Positions 42,730 through 52,312 of a DNA stretch of 52,994 nucleotides are shown one piece after another; position 1 is the stretch's first letter, and every line of letters begins with the position of its first letter. Both the position numbers and the translations under genes were made by a program. The stretch covers positions 1-52,994 of the forward strand of contig CALSNM010000002.1 of assembly GCA_943787725.1 (NCBI GenBank). The letters run 5' to 3'. Origin of the DNA: an uncultured Flavobacteriales bacterium. GTDB taxonomy: Bacteria; Bacteroidota; Bacteroidia; Flavobacteriales_D; Parvicellaceae. A model generated the notes under the pieces. That model was given only the letters and a program-made list of their open reading frames with translations, was not told where the DNA came from and did no database searches.

Positions 42730-45384
42730 ATGAATCTGAAAAACGGGATAGTTCTGATATTTAGCGGCTTATTTGCAATTAGTTGCGCACAACAGAAACA
42801 AACACAAGAAACATCAACTGTTGAAAATAGAATTGGGGAAGAGGTGAAAGAACCAGCGGAGAGAAAGCATTATAATCCCTCAGAAAAACGTGTTAATGAT
42901 TTACTTCATACCAAACTAGAGGTTAGTTTTGACTGGCCAAATCGACAATTAAATGGAAAGGCGCTTTTAACTCTTAAGCCATACTTTTATAACACCGACT
43001 CTTTAACGCTAGATGCTAAAGCAATGGAGATCCATTCTGTTCGACAAAATGACGAAAAATCAATGGAATTAAAATATGCATATGATGGGCAGTATTTAAA
43101 AATTAAATTACCAAAAGAATACAATCGTACAGAACAGTATAATATATACATTGAATATACCGCTAAACCTGAAGAAGTAATGCAAGAAGGAAGCAGTGCT
43201 ATCTCTGACGCGAAAGGACTTTATTTTATAAACCATGATGGAGCAGATAAAAACAAGCACATGGAAATATGGACGCAGGGAGAGACTGAAGCCAGTTCTG
43301 CATGGTTCCCTACTATTGATTCTCCAAATGAAAAAACTACCGAAGAAATTTACATTACCGTTGAAGACAAATATACTACACTTTCAAATGGCTTATTGCT
43401 TGAATCTGCTCAACATGAAAATGGAACAAGAACAGACCACTGGAAAATGGAGCAACCTCACTCTCCTTATTTATTTATGATGGCGATAGGTGAATTTGCG
43501 ATAGTAAGAGACACCTGGAAAAAGAAAGATAGTTCCGAAATAGAAGTTAATTATTACGTAGAGAAGAAGTTTGAGCCGCATGCGAGAGCAATATTTGGGA
43601 AAACACCTAGAATGCTTGAACACTTTTCTGATTTATTAGGCATTGAATATCCTTGGGAAAAATATAGCCAAGTAGTAGTTAGAGATTACGTTTCTGGGGC
43701 TATGGAAAACACTTCAGCCACTATTCACGGAGAGTTTTTATATCAAACAAAAAGAGAAATCATCGACGGAGGAAATGAGTCAATAATTGCACATGAGTTA
43801 TTTCACCATTGGTTTGGAGATTTAGTAACTTGTGAAAGTTGGGCTAATCTTCCGTTAAATGAATCTTTTGCGAATTATAGCCAGTTTTTATGGGATGATT
43901 TTGAGTATGGAAGAATGGAAGCAGACATGAATGCCTATGGTGAAATGGAAGGTTATTTTTTATCTGCACAGCAGGGAGGGCACGTAGATATGATACGATT
44001 TGATTACGAAAGCAAAGAAGACATGTTTGATGGACACTCATACAATAAGGGAGGTAGGATATTAAACATGCTGAGAGCCCATGTAGGAGATGAAGCATTT
44101 TTTGCATCACTTAAATTATACTTGACCAAACACGCATTTAAAAATGCTGAAATACATGACTTAAGGCTAGCTTTCGAAGAGACTACAGGAGAGGATTTAA
44201 ATTGGTTTTTCGATCAGTGGTTTTTATCAAGCGGGCATCCGGTTTTAAAATACGAACAAGAATACAATGATTCCACCAAAAAATTGACAGTTTCAATCGC
44301 ACAAAAACAAGATACCGAAAAATGGCCTGTTTATAAACTTCCTATTTACATAGACATTTATGTTGGAGGTAATTCTCGTAGAGAATTAGTTTGGGTTGAA
44401 GCCATTGAAAATACTTTTGAATTTAATGCAGCATCTCCACCAAGTTTAGTAAACATAGATGCTTTAAAAGTAACTTTAGCAAAAAAGACTGATAAAAAGC
44501 CGCTAGAGCAATGGGTTTATCAGCTGAACCATGCCGGACTTTGGTTAGATAAGAAAGAAGCAATTGATAAATGTGGAAAAAGTAGCGAACCATCGGCTGT
44601 TGAGGCAATTATTAATGCACTAAACCAGCCATTTTGGAACATAAAAACAATGGCTATGGGTAAAATCAAAAAAGCAGTTAAAGCAAAGCCAGAGATTGTG
44701 AGAACTAAGCTAATGACACTTGCAACGCAAGACAAAAACCCCAAAGTCCGAGCAACAGCAATTAAAACATTGATGAAATATTTCTCTGACGACAAGTCCT
44801 TAAGTAGCACTTATGAGATGGGGTTAAAAGACTCATCATATCGCGTAATGGGAACTGCTTTAGCAGGTGTAACATCCATCGATCCTGAAAAAGGGCTGAT
44901 TATGGCTAGATCAATGGAGGGGGAAGAAAGTGCTGCTATCAACAACGCAATTGCTGCTATATATGCTAAAAAAGGAACGTTAGATGAACATGCATTTTTC
45001 TTAGAAACGATTTCTGAGTTGAATGGAATGAATAAGCTGGGATTCCTGCAAAAATACAGTGAATATGTTCTAAGATTGCCAAATATCGAAATTGACAAAG
45101 CAGTTATCGTGTATAAGAATATCGTGGAGACTGAATCTGTTTGGTTTGTTAAATTATCAGGATACAACCTGCTGGCCGGTGTCCAAAATTTTTATTCAAA
45201 ACGAGCTATGGAAATGTCTGCTAAAATAGAAAGTGTGCAAGCTGATGGAATATCGGAACAAGCTACTGAACTGGAGAAGGAGATGAATGTTTATAAGGCT
45301 CAAGACGCTAAAATAGCTGACATATTGAATAATTTAAAAGCTAAGGAAACAGACCCAAATGTCAAAAAATATTTAGGAATGTAG
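42730..45384 (+). CDS. M1 family aminopeptidase lipoprotein
   Basis: 884-residue zinc aminopeptidase, started at ATG 42730, where a lipoprotein signal begins (MNLKNGIVLIFSGLFAISC); the longer open frame to 42607 is unlikely. The substrate motif GAMEN is at 323-327, HELFH at 355-359 and the third zinc ligand Glu at 378 (LPLNESF). The last 250 residues are helical repeats of HEAT type (AVEAIINALNQPFWNIKTMA, NPKVRATAIKTLMKYF). It probably trims peptides in the periplasm or at the outer membrane. A near-match -7 element CATATTTG lies at 42696-42703. Confidence 0.93.
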   Translation: MNLKNGIVLIFSGLFAISCAQQKQTQETSTVENRIGEEVKEPAERKHYNPSEKRVNDLLHTKLEVSFDWPNRQLNGKALLTLKPYFYNTDSLTLDAKAMEIHSVRQNDEKSMELKYAYDGQYLKIKLPKEYNRTEQYNIYIEYTAKPEEVMQEGSSAISDAKGLYFINHDGADKNKHMEIWTQGETEASSAWFPTIDSPNEKTTEEIYITVEDKYTTLSNGLLLESAQHENGTRTDHWKMEQPHSPYLFMMAIGEFAIVRDTWKKKDSSEIEVNYYVEKKFEPHARAIFGKTPRMLEHFSDLLGIEYPWEKYSQVVVRDYVSGAMENTSATIHGEFLYQTKREIIDGGNESIIAHELFHHWFGDLVTCESWANLPLNESFANYSQFLWDDFEYGRMEADMNAYGEMEGYFLSAQQGGHVDMIRFDYESKEDMFDGHSYNKGGRILNMLRAHVGDEAFFASLKLYLTKHAFKNAEIHDLRLAFEETTGEDLNWFFDQWFLSSGHPVLKYEQEYNDSTKKLTVSIAQKQDTEKWPVYKLPIYIDIYVGGNSRRELVWVEAIENTFEFNAASPPSLVNIDALKVTLAKKTDKKPLEQWVYQLNHAGLWLDKKEAIDKCGKSSEPSAVEAIINALNQPFWNIKTMAMGKIKKAVKAKPEIVRTKLMTLATQDKNPKVRATAIKTLMKYFSDDKSLSSTYEMGLKDSSYRVMGTALAGVTSIDPEKGLIMARSMEGEESAAINNAIAAIYAKKGTLDEHAFFLETISELNGMNKLGFLQKYSEYVLRLPNIEIDKAVIVYKNIVETESVWFVKLSGYNLLAGVQNFYSKRAMEMSAKIESVQADGISEQATELEKEMNVYKAQDAKIADILNNLKAKETDPNVKKYLGM

Positions 45385-45401
45385 CTTCAATAAGCTTAGG
45401 T

Positions 45402-46100
45402 ATGCAAATTACTACTCTTTCTTTGTTTAAATATACTTCATTGCGCAATAAGTTTTGGGGATTAAAAATGATGCAATTCGCACACAAAGACTTAGTAAAT
45501 ACGAAAGGGCTTACCTTTTATCGACTTTTAGGCAGTGGAAGGGGAAAAGGCTTTAATCCATTTCCCGACTGGTCAGTTTACTGTCTTCTTCAAGTATGGG
45601 AATCGGAAGATGCAGCCCATTCTTTTTTTCAGTCTTCTGACTTAATAAAGAAATATATTGATCGCTCGGATGAGTTATTTACACTTTACATGAAAAACAT
45701 ATCAGCAGGAGGAACCTGGGTTGGAAAAACTCCTTTTGAGAAGGGGGTGGATTTAGACCCTGAATTGCCAATTGCCGTAATTACTCGGGCTACAATTAAG
45801 TGGAATTGGCTTCTACGGTTTTGGAAATATGTTCCTACTTCACAAGAGGCTTTGAATGGAAATGAAGGGTTAATCTATACCAAAGGTATTGGAGAGGTCC
45901 CGATAGTCCAAATGGCCACATTTAGCTTATGGAAAAACTTTGAAGCTGTAAAGCAGTTTGCCTACAATAGCAAACAACATCAAGAGGCAATTAAAAGAAC
46001 ACGGAAGAACGAATGGTATAGAGAAGAGCTATTTGCGCGTTTCCAACCCTACAAATCAACAGGAACCTGGGAAGGAAAAGACCTGTTGACCTTTAAATAA
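45402..46100 (+). CDS. crtA: CrtA-like carotenoid monooxygenase/2-hydroxylase
   Basis: 232-residue member of the spheroidene monooxygenase (CrtA) family: FYRLLGSGRGKGFNPFPDWS near the N terminus and EWYREELFARFQPY at the C terminus are characteristic. In Rhodobacter CrtA adds a keto group at C-2 of acyclic carotenoids. A related flavobacterial enzyme has been described as a carotenoid 2-hydroxylase in myxol formation. Here it begins 17 bases after the aminopeptidase gene and 1 kb before the crtD-like gene, which supports a carotenoid role at the psi end. Whether it makes a hydroxy or a keto group is not decidable from sequence. Confidence 0.82.
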   Translation: MQITTLSLFKYTSLRNKFWGLKMMQFAHKDLVNTKGLTFYRLLGSGRGKGFNPFPDWSVYCLLQVWESEDAAHSFFQSSDLIKKYIDRSDELFTLYMKNISAGGTWVGKTPFEKGVDLDPELPIAVITRATIKWNWLLRFWKYVPTSQEALNGNEGLIYTKGIGEVPIVQMATFSLWKNFEAVKQFAYNSKQHQEAIKRTRKNEWYREELFARFQPYKSTGTWEGKDLLTFK

Positions 46101-46123
46101 CCAAATATTTAGCAAAAACTGAG

Positions 46124-47050
46124 CTATTGAGGAGTTGCAACAACTGTCATAATTCCAAGAGAAGATCTTTTCTTTATCCATTTTTTTGGGGCAAATAATA
46201 TCATCCCAAACACAAATTTCCAAAATTCATCTTCCATGTTTTTGTTCCATTCAATGCCTTTTTGTTCCATTCTGCTCATCCATTGGAGCAAATAAGGGTC
46301 CATGGTGCCGTAGGTATCGAGCTCAGAAACTTTCCACCCACTTTTTTGAAGTAACAATGTTACATTCTTTGGAGAGAATAAAGAAAGATGTCGAGGAGTA
46401 TGCCAGCCTGCCCAGTTTTCACCATATTTTTTTCTGCTGGATGAATCAAAATTTGGAATTTCAATAATCAGCTTAGTAGATGGTTTCGCAATGGACTTTA
46501 GATAACTTAGGTTTTCAAATGGAGAATAGTCATGTTCCAAATAATGCCACATAGTAATTACGTCAGGATGAATATTTATCAGATCTTTAACTTCTGCTAC
46601 ACGCAAATCAATTCCGGAAAAATGAGCCTCTTCTTCTTTCCAACCCTCATCACTAAAGTCAATACCCAAGGTGCTGCAATTTAACTGTTCAGAGCAAACC
46701 TTTAAAAAGCTTGGCTTACCGCAGCCAATGTCCAAAAGCAAGGAGTCTGAATTGATTTGGTGAGTCTGCTTTACTCGCTTTAGCCGTTTTAAATCTAACT
46801 TTTGCTGGCTATTCTCTACCATTTCCTCAAACTTACCCCATGCTTTCGCTCCTCGATATGGTAAATAATGGGATGTATAGTATTTTTTTAATTGATTTAA
46901 AGGAACCCGAGGATTTAAGAAGACCAGCTGACATTCCTTGCATTGATCAAAATTGAACATCTCGTTATCAGGATGCATCTGAGCCATAGTTCTTATAAAA
47001 GAACTAATAGAAGATGAATTACAAATAGGGCAACTACTAAATTGATCCAT
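46124..47050 (-). CDS. Class I SAM methyltransferase with N-terminal zinc ribbon
   Basis: 308-residue enzyme. The N terminus has a putative zinc site (CPICNS, then CKECQLVFLNP). The SAM-binding site is LLDIGCGKPSFLKV, followed by EVKDLINIHPDVITMWHYLEHD. Such methyltransferases usually act on sugars or small glycan parts. It lies on the opposite strand between crtA and the crtD-like gene. It could methylate a glycosylated or hydroxylated carotenoid, but neighbourhood is the only hint. TAAATTTG on the minus strand (47106-47099) is a possible -7 element. Confidence 0.8.
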   Translation of the reverse strand: MDQFSSCPICNSSSISSFIRTMAQMHPDNEMFNFDQCKECQLVFLNPRVPLNQLKKYYTSHYLPYRGAKAWGKFEEMVENSQQKLDLKRLKRVKQTHQINSDSLLLDIGCGKPSFLKVCSEQLNCSTLGIDFSDEGWKEEEAHFSGIDLRVAEVKDLINIHPDVITMWHYLEHDYSPFENLSYLKSIAKPSTKLIIEIPNFDSSSRKKYGENWAGWHTPRHLSLFSPKNVTLLLQKSGWKVSELDTYGTMDPYLLQWMSRMEQKGIEWNKNMEDEFWKFVFGMILFAPKKWIKKRSSLGIMTVVATPQ

Positions 47051-47133
47051 AATGCTAAGATATGCTTATCATTTAACGCATATTAAAAATCTTTTCATCA
47101 AATTTACATCAATAAACTTTATTCATCGATAAT

Positions 47134-48636
47134 ATGAAAATTGAATCACCTGAAAGTCGGGCCTATAAAAAAAAGATTATAGTTATAGGTGCTGGAATTG
47201 CAGGACTATCTTCTGCCATTCGTCTGCAAAATGCCGGATTTCAAGTATCTGTTTTTGAAATGAATGACTATCCAGGGGGAAAATTAACAGCATTTTCGGA
47301 AAAGGGCTATCGCTTTGATATGGGACCTTCTTTGTTTACAATGCCTCACTTTGTGGATGAATTATTTACTGTTTCAAACAAAAAAGCTAAAGACTATTTT
47401 TCCTACAAGCGGAAAAATACTGTTTGTCATTATTTTTATAAAGACGGGACAACTTTTCAGGCAGCCTCTGAAGAAAAGGAATTTGCATCAGAAGCAGCTA
47501 GCACTTTTGATGTAGAAGAAGATGATGTGTTGAATTACTTTAAAAAAAGTAAAAAGAAGTACGATTTAACTTCTTCATTGTTTCTAGAGAATTCATTGCA
47601 TAAATTATCTACTTATCTAACAAAGGATACTTTAAAAGCTATTATTAAAGTAAGAAGTTTAGATATTAATACAAGTTTACACGCTTATAATGCTAAGGCT
47701 TTTAATGACCCAAAACTGGTTCAGCTTTTTGATAGATTTGCAACCTACAATGGTTCATCACCATATCAAACACCGGGAATTATGTCTATGATTCCTCACC
47801 TAGAGCAATACTACGGCACGTTTTTTCCTGAAGGAGGAATGCACAGCATTACAAAAAGCATCTATCAATTAGCACTTGATTTGGGTATTGAATTTCATTT
47901 TAATTCAAAAGTTGAAAAAATAATTATTCAGAAGAAAAAAGCAGTTGGAATTTTTTGTCATAACAAAGATTATTTAGCTGACTATATAATTTCTAATAGT
48001 GATGTAGTTTCAACTTATAGAAATTTATTGAAAGATCAAAAGTCGCCGGAAAAAATATTAAAACAGCCACGATCTAGTTCAGCATTAATTTTTTATTGGG
48101 GAATAAAAAAAGAGTTTCCAACATTGGATTTACACAACATCTTCTTTTCTGAAGATTACAAAGAAGAATTTGATCACATCTTTGAAAAAAATAATGTGTA
48201 TAAAGATCCTACTATTTATATTAATATTACCTCAAAAGAAAACAAAGATGATGCGCCTAAAGGCTGTGAAAATTGGTTTGTTATGGTTAATGTTCCCAGT
48301 AACACGGGTCAGAACTGGGATAGTATAGTAGAAAAAACGAGGGTTGAGGTTCTGAGAAAGCTTTCAGCCTCTCTTTCCGCAAAGATTGAAGATTTAATAG
48401 AGTCTGAAACAGTGCTAGATCCAAGATTAATAGAGTCTAAAACAATGTCATATCAAGGAGCATTATACGGCGCATCAAGTAATAATAAGTTTGCAGCATT
48501 TTTAAGGCATCCCAATTTTAGTCAAAAAATTTCCAATTTATATTTTTGTGGAGGAAGTGTGCATCCAGGTGGAGGCATTCCGCTTTGTTTACTTTCTGGG
48601 AAAATTGTTTCTGAATTAATTTTAAAAGACACATGA
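47134..48636 (+). CDS. crtD: CrtD-like carotenoid 3,4-desaturase (CrtI family)
   Basis: 500-residue FAD-dependent carotenoid desaturase. The dinucleotide motif is IVIGAGIAGLSSAIRLQNAG (GAGIAG at 19-24), then FEMNDYPGGKLTAF and RFDMGPSLFTMP. The C-terminal family motif is CGGSVHPGGGIPLCLLSGK. Since a second CrtI-type gene sits beside crtB at the window edge, and this one is fused in an overlapping run with cruF (ATGA), it is best read as the CrtD-like enzyme that adds the 3',4' double bond to 1'-hydroxylated carotenoids. The family is certain; the CrtD assignment is by context. Confidence 0.82.
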   Translation: MKIESPESRAYKKKIIVIGAGIAGLSSAIRLQNAGFQVSVFEMNDYPGGKLTAFSEKGYRFDMGPSLFTMPHFVDELFTVSNKKAKDYFSYKRKNTVCHYFYKDGTTFQAASEEKEFASEAASTFDVEEDDVLNYFKKSKKKYDLTSSLFLENSLHKLSTYLTKDTLKAIIKVRSLDINTSLHAYNAKAFNDPKLVQLFDRFATYNGSSPYQTPGIMSMIPHLEQYYGTFFPEGGMHSITKSIYQLALDLGIEFHFNSKVEKIIIQKKKAVGIFCHNKDYLADYIISNSDVVSTYRNLLKDQKSPEKILKQPRSSSALIFYWGIKKEFPTLDLHNIFFSEDYKEEFDHIFEKNNVYKDPTIYINITSKENKDDAPKGCENWFVMVNVPSNTGQNWDSIVEKTRVEVLRKLSASLSAKIEDLIESETVLDPRLIESKTMSYQGALYGASSNNKFAAFLRHPNFSQKISNLYFCGGSVHPGGGIPLCLLSGKIVSELILKDT

Positions 48637-49262
48637 TAGCAAAAAACAAAATATTCATATCCATTTTTATTATTTGGCTCTTTAATATTTCTGGAATTAT
48701 AGGTATATTATCTTCCTATTCTTCATGGTTTTTAGGGCATACATCTTTAAACTTATTAATCTATATAGTTCTTATAATTTGGAATTTAGAACATATATCT
48801 AAGAAGTTTTTAGTCGCCTTTTCGATACCTTTTTGTATCGGCTTCCTCACGGAATATTTAGGGGTTAATTATGGATTGTTGTTTGGGACTTATTCATATG
48901 GAAATAATTTAGGTATTAAAATTTGGGGAGTTCCTTTGATGATTTGCGTAAATTGGTCATTACTAACATTTATTACTGCTGATTTGAGCAGAGTGATTCA
49001 TAAAAATATTATTATTCGTTCCTTATTAGGAGGTTTACTTATGATGGTTTTGGATATTATTATAGAGGTATCCGCTCCAAGATTTGACTTTTGGGAATTT
49101 GAAAACAATTCCGTGCCCTTAAAAAATTATATTGCTTGGTTTATGATAGGAAGCATAGCACATTATTTATATAATCAACTATCTCTAAAAACCAATATGA
49201 AATTATCGATTCACATATTAGTTGCGATAACATTTTTCTTTGTTTGTTTTTTATTCTTTTGA
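48633..49262 (+). CDS. cruF: CruF-like carotenoid 1,2-hydratase
   Basis: 209-residue membrane protein with about six or seven helices (DUF422). The conserved stretch NYGLLFGTYSYGNNLGIKIW, then VPLMICVNW and APRFDFWEF, is typical of CruF, which hydrates the psi end of gamma-carotene at C-1' with no cofactor. It overlaps the crtD-like stop by 4 bases and shares 1 base with the crtY start (TGATG), so crtD, cruF and crtY are tightly coupled. It works before CrtD in the monocyclic pathway. Confidence 0.85.
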   Translation: MIAKNKIFISIFIIWLFNISGIIGILSSYSSWFLGHTSLNLLIYIVLIIWNLEHISKKFLVAFSIPFCIGFLTEYLGVNYGLLFGTYSYGNNLGIKIWGVPLMICVNWSLLTFITADLSRVIHKNIIIRSLLGGLLMMVLDIIIEVSAPRFDFWEFENNSVPLKNYIAWFMIGSIAHYLYNQLSLKTNMKLSIHILVAITFFFVCFLFF

Positions 49263-50407
49263 TGGAGCAATATGATTACATAATATTAGGAGCCGGAGCC
49301 TCAGGCTTAATGCTTGCATTTAGAATGTCTCAAGACAGCTTTTTTGATGAAAAATCAATTTTAATTATTGATCAAGTAAAAGATAAAGGGAACGATAGGA
49401 CATGGTGCTACTGGGAAGATGGAGCTGGAGAATGGGACGATTTATTAACTAAAACATGGCCTAAAGTGTTTTTTGGTAGTGAATCGTTTTCGAAAACAAT
49501 TACGATTACTCCTTTTAGTTATAAAATGATTAGAAGCGAAAAATTCTATAATAACCTTTGGAGAAGTATTAACCTAAAACCCAATATTAGCTTTATTGAA
49601 GACAGAGCTGTCTCCTGGACAGAAACAGAGAAGGGAGTAACCGTTTCCACCATTAAATCAGCCTATTTTGGGCTGAAGCTTTTCAATAGTATTCCAAATA
49701 AAGAGGTATATGAAACACAACAACAATACCCTGTTCTTCAGCAACATTTTATGGGATGGTTTGTAAAAACAAAAACAGATTGCTTTGATGATTCCGTTGC
49801 TAGTTTTATGGATTTCAATATCCCACAAAATGGCAACACGCGTTTTATGTACGTGCTGCCAATCGATAAAAATATGGCGCTTTTTGAATATACTCTATTT
49901 TCAAAAGACTTATTAAAACATTCCGACTACGAAGACGCAATTAAGGATTATTTAAACCAGAAAAAGATTACCGATTTTGAGATTTTAGAAAAGGAAACTG
50001 GATCGATACCTATGACCTCTTTTAAATTTGAAGAATTGAACTCAAAAAACATTTTAAACATTGGAACTGCCGGCGGGTGGACCAAAGCAAGCACAGGTTA
50101 TACATTTAATAATACTTCGAAAAAAACAAAAGATTTAGTGGTGTTTTTAAAAACTGAAAATGATTTGACTCAATTTTCAAAAAGAACAAAATTCTGGTTT
50201 TATGACTTGCTTTTTTTAGATGTATTGGCTACCAATAATGGAAAAGGTTCAACTGTATTTTCGGACATGTTCAAAAGGGTGAATGCTAAAACTATATTGA
50301 GGTTTCTGGATGAAGAATCTACTTTTTTGCAGGATTTGAAAATCATGTCTTCAGTTTCTCCAAAACTGTTTCTCTCTGCAATATTTAAGCGAATCTTTAA
50401 ATCTTAG
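49262..50407 (+). CDS. crtY: Lycopene beta-cyclase
   Basis: 381-residue FAD-binding cyclase of the CrtY/CrtL type; start at ATG 49262 right at the cruF stop. Motifs: YDYIILGAGASGLMLAF (FAD), NDRTWCYWEDGAGEWD (the cyclase signature), and ILNIGTAGGWTKASTGYTF near the C terminus. It closes beta-ionone rings at one or both ends of lycopene, giving gamma- and beta-carotene. In this cluster, partial cyclisation would leave a psi end for CruF. It converges on crtZ, with 86 bases between the stops. Confidence 0.92.
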   Translation: MEQYDYIILGAGASGLMLAFRMSQDSFFDEKSILIIDQVKDKGNDRTWCYWEDGAGEWDDLLTKTWPKVFFGSESFSKTITITPFSYKMIRSEKFYNNLWRSINLKPNISFIEDRAVSWTETEKGVTVSTIKSAYFGLKLFNSIPNKEVYETQQQYPVLQQHFMGWFVKTKTDCFDDSVASFMDFNIPQNGNTRFMYVLPIDKNMALFEYTLFSKDLLKHSDYEDAIKDYLNQKKITDFEILEKETGSIPMTSFKFEELNSKNILNIGTAGGWTKASTGYTFNNTSKKTKDLVVFLKTENDLTQFSKRTKFWFYDLLFLDVLATNNGKGSTVFSDMFKRVNAKTILRFLDEESTFLQDLKIMSSVSPKLFLSAIFKRIFKS

Positions 50408-50493
50408 CAAAATTGGCAAAACGCAAGCATATTCAATAAGCATTTGAAAAATTACTCTGCTTAGGATATAGGCAGCCTGGAACGAGGGTCCCT

Positions 50494-50970
50494 TTAGAGC
50501 CTGGGTTCAGTGTTTTTAAAAGCTTTACTGCTTTTGTATTTTATTAATAGAAGCATGCCGAAGGATTCGCCGCCTAATTTTGCTAGGCTCTTATGATGCA
50601 CTTTGTGTGCTCGCCTCAGATTTAGTAAGTAAGGGTTCGTTGTATTTCTCAAAACTTTAATACGTTGGTGTATAAATAAATCATGTATAAAAAAATAGGC
50701 GGCACCGTACAAAGTAATGCCAAGGCCTATCCAAAAATAGGGAGCAGTAAGATCATTTAACCCATAAAATATATTTAAAAACCCCGGTATTGCAAAAATC
50801 AAAAAAAAGTAATCGTTTTTCTCAAAAGGGGTTTTGTTTGAATGATCATGATGGTCTTTATGCAGCTGCCACAGAAAACCATGCATAATATATTTGTGAG
50901 TGAACCAAGCAACTAACTCCATGAAAAGAAAAACTAATAGAGTAATTATTATTCCAACGGCGTAATTCAT
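50494..50970 (-). CDS. crtZ: Beta-carotene hydroxylase
   Basis: 158-residue membrane di-iron hydroxylase that puts a hydroxyl at C-3 of beta-rings. The histidine boxes are all visible: THKYIMHGF, HKDHHDHS, HDLFIHQR and RRAHKVHH. About four membrane helices surround them, and the length matches CrtZ. It acts on beta-carotene to give zeaxanthin, or on the single ring of monocyclic carotenoids. Its ATG overlaps the stop of the unknown gene upstream by 4 bases. Confidence 0.95.
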   Translation of the reverse strand: MNYAVGIIITLLVFLFMELVAWFTHKYIMHGFLWQLHKDHHDHSNKTPFEKNDYFFLIFAIPGFLNIFYGLNDLTAPYFWIGLGITLYGAAYFFIHDLFIHQRIKVLRNTTNPYLLNLRRAHKVHHKSLAKLGGESFGMLLLIKYKSSKAFKNTEPRL

Positions 50971-51479
50971 TTGCTATTTTTTAACCGATCAAGCTCCGCT
51001 TCCGTTAGTTTAATTTCCTTTTCCAACATATAATTTACGATCTTTTGCTTTAGATCATTATCTCGTATAGTTGCAATAGACTTCAGCAAATACCGTTTAT
51101 CATTTTCTAAATCCTTTTTATAAGATAGGAAGCTTGGAGTATCATTTTGAACACAAAACCTCATAAATTTAAGTTCTACATTGTTTGGGTCATTTGATAT
51201 GGCTGATTCCAAAAAATTCTTTCCTTTTGAGAAATATTCCATTTTATAGTTTGGAAGCCAAGCATATTTAGCTTTCAACATGAAAGACATACCAATGTAC
51301 CCTAAAATAGTGTTATCGGGATTACTATATTTAATTAAAATATTTTCAAACTCCTTAAACTTTTCTTCACTATCGATTGCAAGATAATAATATTTACGGA
51401 CCTTCAGTAAATCATCTCCCTCAGGAAAAACAGCACCAGTAGATGAGATAAAAATCATAAAGAAAAGCAAAATCTTCAT
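50967..51479 (-). CDS. Unknown secreted helical protein in carotenoid operon
   Basis: 170 residues with a signal peptide (about 1-17, MKILLFFMIFISSTGA). The mature part is helical and weakly TPR-like (LGYIGMSFMLKAKYAW, FLESAISNDPNNVELKFMRF). I know no catalytic family. It overlaps crtB (4 bases upstream) and crtZ (4 bases downstream), so it is an integral part of the operon rather than a neighbour by chance. I recall similar small proteins next to crtB and crtZ in other Flavobacteriia. An export, binding or membrane-placement role for the pigment is possible but not shown. Confidence 0.7.
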   Translation of the reverse strand: MKILLFFMIFISSTGAVFPEGDDLLKVRKYYYLAIDSEEKFKEFENILIKYSNPDNTILGYIGMSFMLKAKYAWLPNYKMEYFSKGKNFLESAISNDPNNVELKFMRFCVQNDTPSFLSYKKDLENDKRYLLKSIATIRDNDLKQKIVNYMLEKEIKLTEAELDRLKNSK

Positions 51480-52312
51480 AGTAAATTAGTTTGATGTTTT
51501 GCAAAAGATTGCAACATTAGGATAAATTTTTGACCGTTTGGAATTCGAATTCTTTCGGCTATCATGTTTTCAGGTGACACTCCTTTAATCTTTCTAAAGA
51601 GTCTTAAATAATAATAGTAGGCCAAGTATACACCTCCTCTTGATGAGGCCGGCAACTGTTTAATTCCGAATAGAGCATCTCTGAAGTCTTGTTCAATATC
51701 ATTTTCGATTTTAACCTTATCTGAATCAGAAAAATTATTGAAATCTACACCTGGAAAATAGGTCCTCCCAAGGTCCATAAAATCGGCTTGAGCATCTCGC
51801 AAGAAGTTTACTTTTTGGAATGCTGAGCCCAGCTTTTGAGCCGAAGGCTTTAACTTTAAGTACAAGTCCTTATCTCCTTCTGTAAAAACATGAAGGCACA
51901 TTAACCCCACCACTTCAGCGGAACCCAGAATATATTTTTCATAGTAAGCTTGGTCCGAAACTTCTGGATTCAGATCCATTTTCATGCTGTCTAAAAATGT
52001 TTCTATTAAATCCCATTCAATATTGTATTGATTCACTGTCTCTTGGAAGGAGTTTAAAATTGGGTTAAGACTTATTCCTTGATCAATGGCTTCAATAGTG
52101 TCAAGGCGAAATTTTTGTAATAAATTTGCTTTATCATATCCATGAAAACTATCGACAATTTCATCTGCGAAACGCACGAATCCATAAATATTGTAAATTG
52201 GTGTTCGAATCGATTTATCGAGAAATTTAATCCCCAAAGAAAAACTCGTGCTGTATGTGTTCGTAACGAGCTTACTAGATTTTACTGAAATTTGATCAAA
52301 TAACTGTTTCAT
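51476..52312 (-). CDS. crtB: Phytoene synthase
   Basis: 278-residue squalene/phytoene synthase joining two geranylgeranyl diphosphates into phytoene. The metal-binding motifs are D50-x-x-x-D54 (DEIVD) and D172-x-x-x-D176 (RDAQAD). The remaining active-site stretches IYGFVRFADEIVDSF and AFQKVNFLRDAQADFMDLGR are intact. Its start overlaps the crtI end by 17 bases. This is the entry step of the cluster. Confidence 0.96.
   Translation of the reverse strand: MKQLFDQISVKSSKLVTNTYSTSFSLGIKFLDKSIRTPIYNIYGFVRFADEIVDSFHGYDKANLLQKFRLDTIEAIDQGISLNPILNSFQETVNQYNIEWDLIETFLDSMKMDLNPEVSDQAYYEKYILGSAEVVGLMCLHVFTEGDKDLYLKLKPSAQKLGSAFQKVNFLRDAQADFMDLGRTYFPGVDFNNFSDSDKVKIENDIEQDFRDALFGIKQLPASSRGGVYLAYYYYLRLFRKIKGVSPENMIAERIRIPNGQKFILMLQSFAKHQTNLL

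Noticed and set aside
44811..45167. Minus-strand open frame of 118 codons within the M1 aminopeptidase
   Set aside because: The plus-strand HEAT-like region is clearly coding and the minus frame has no domain or start context.
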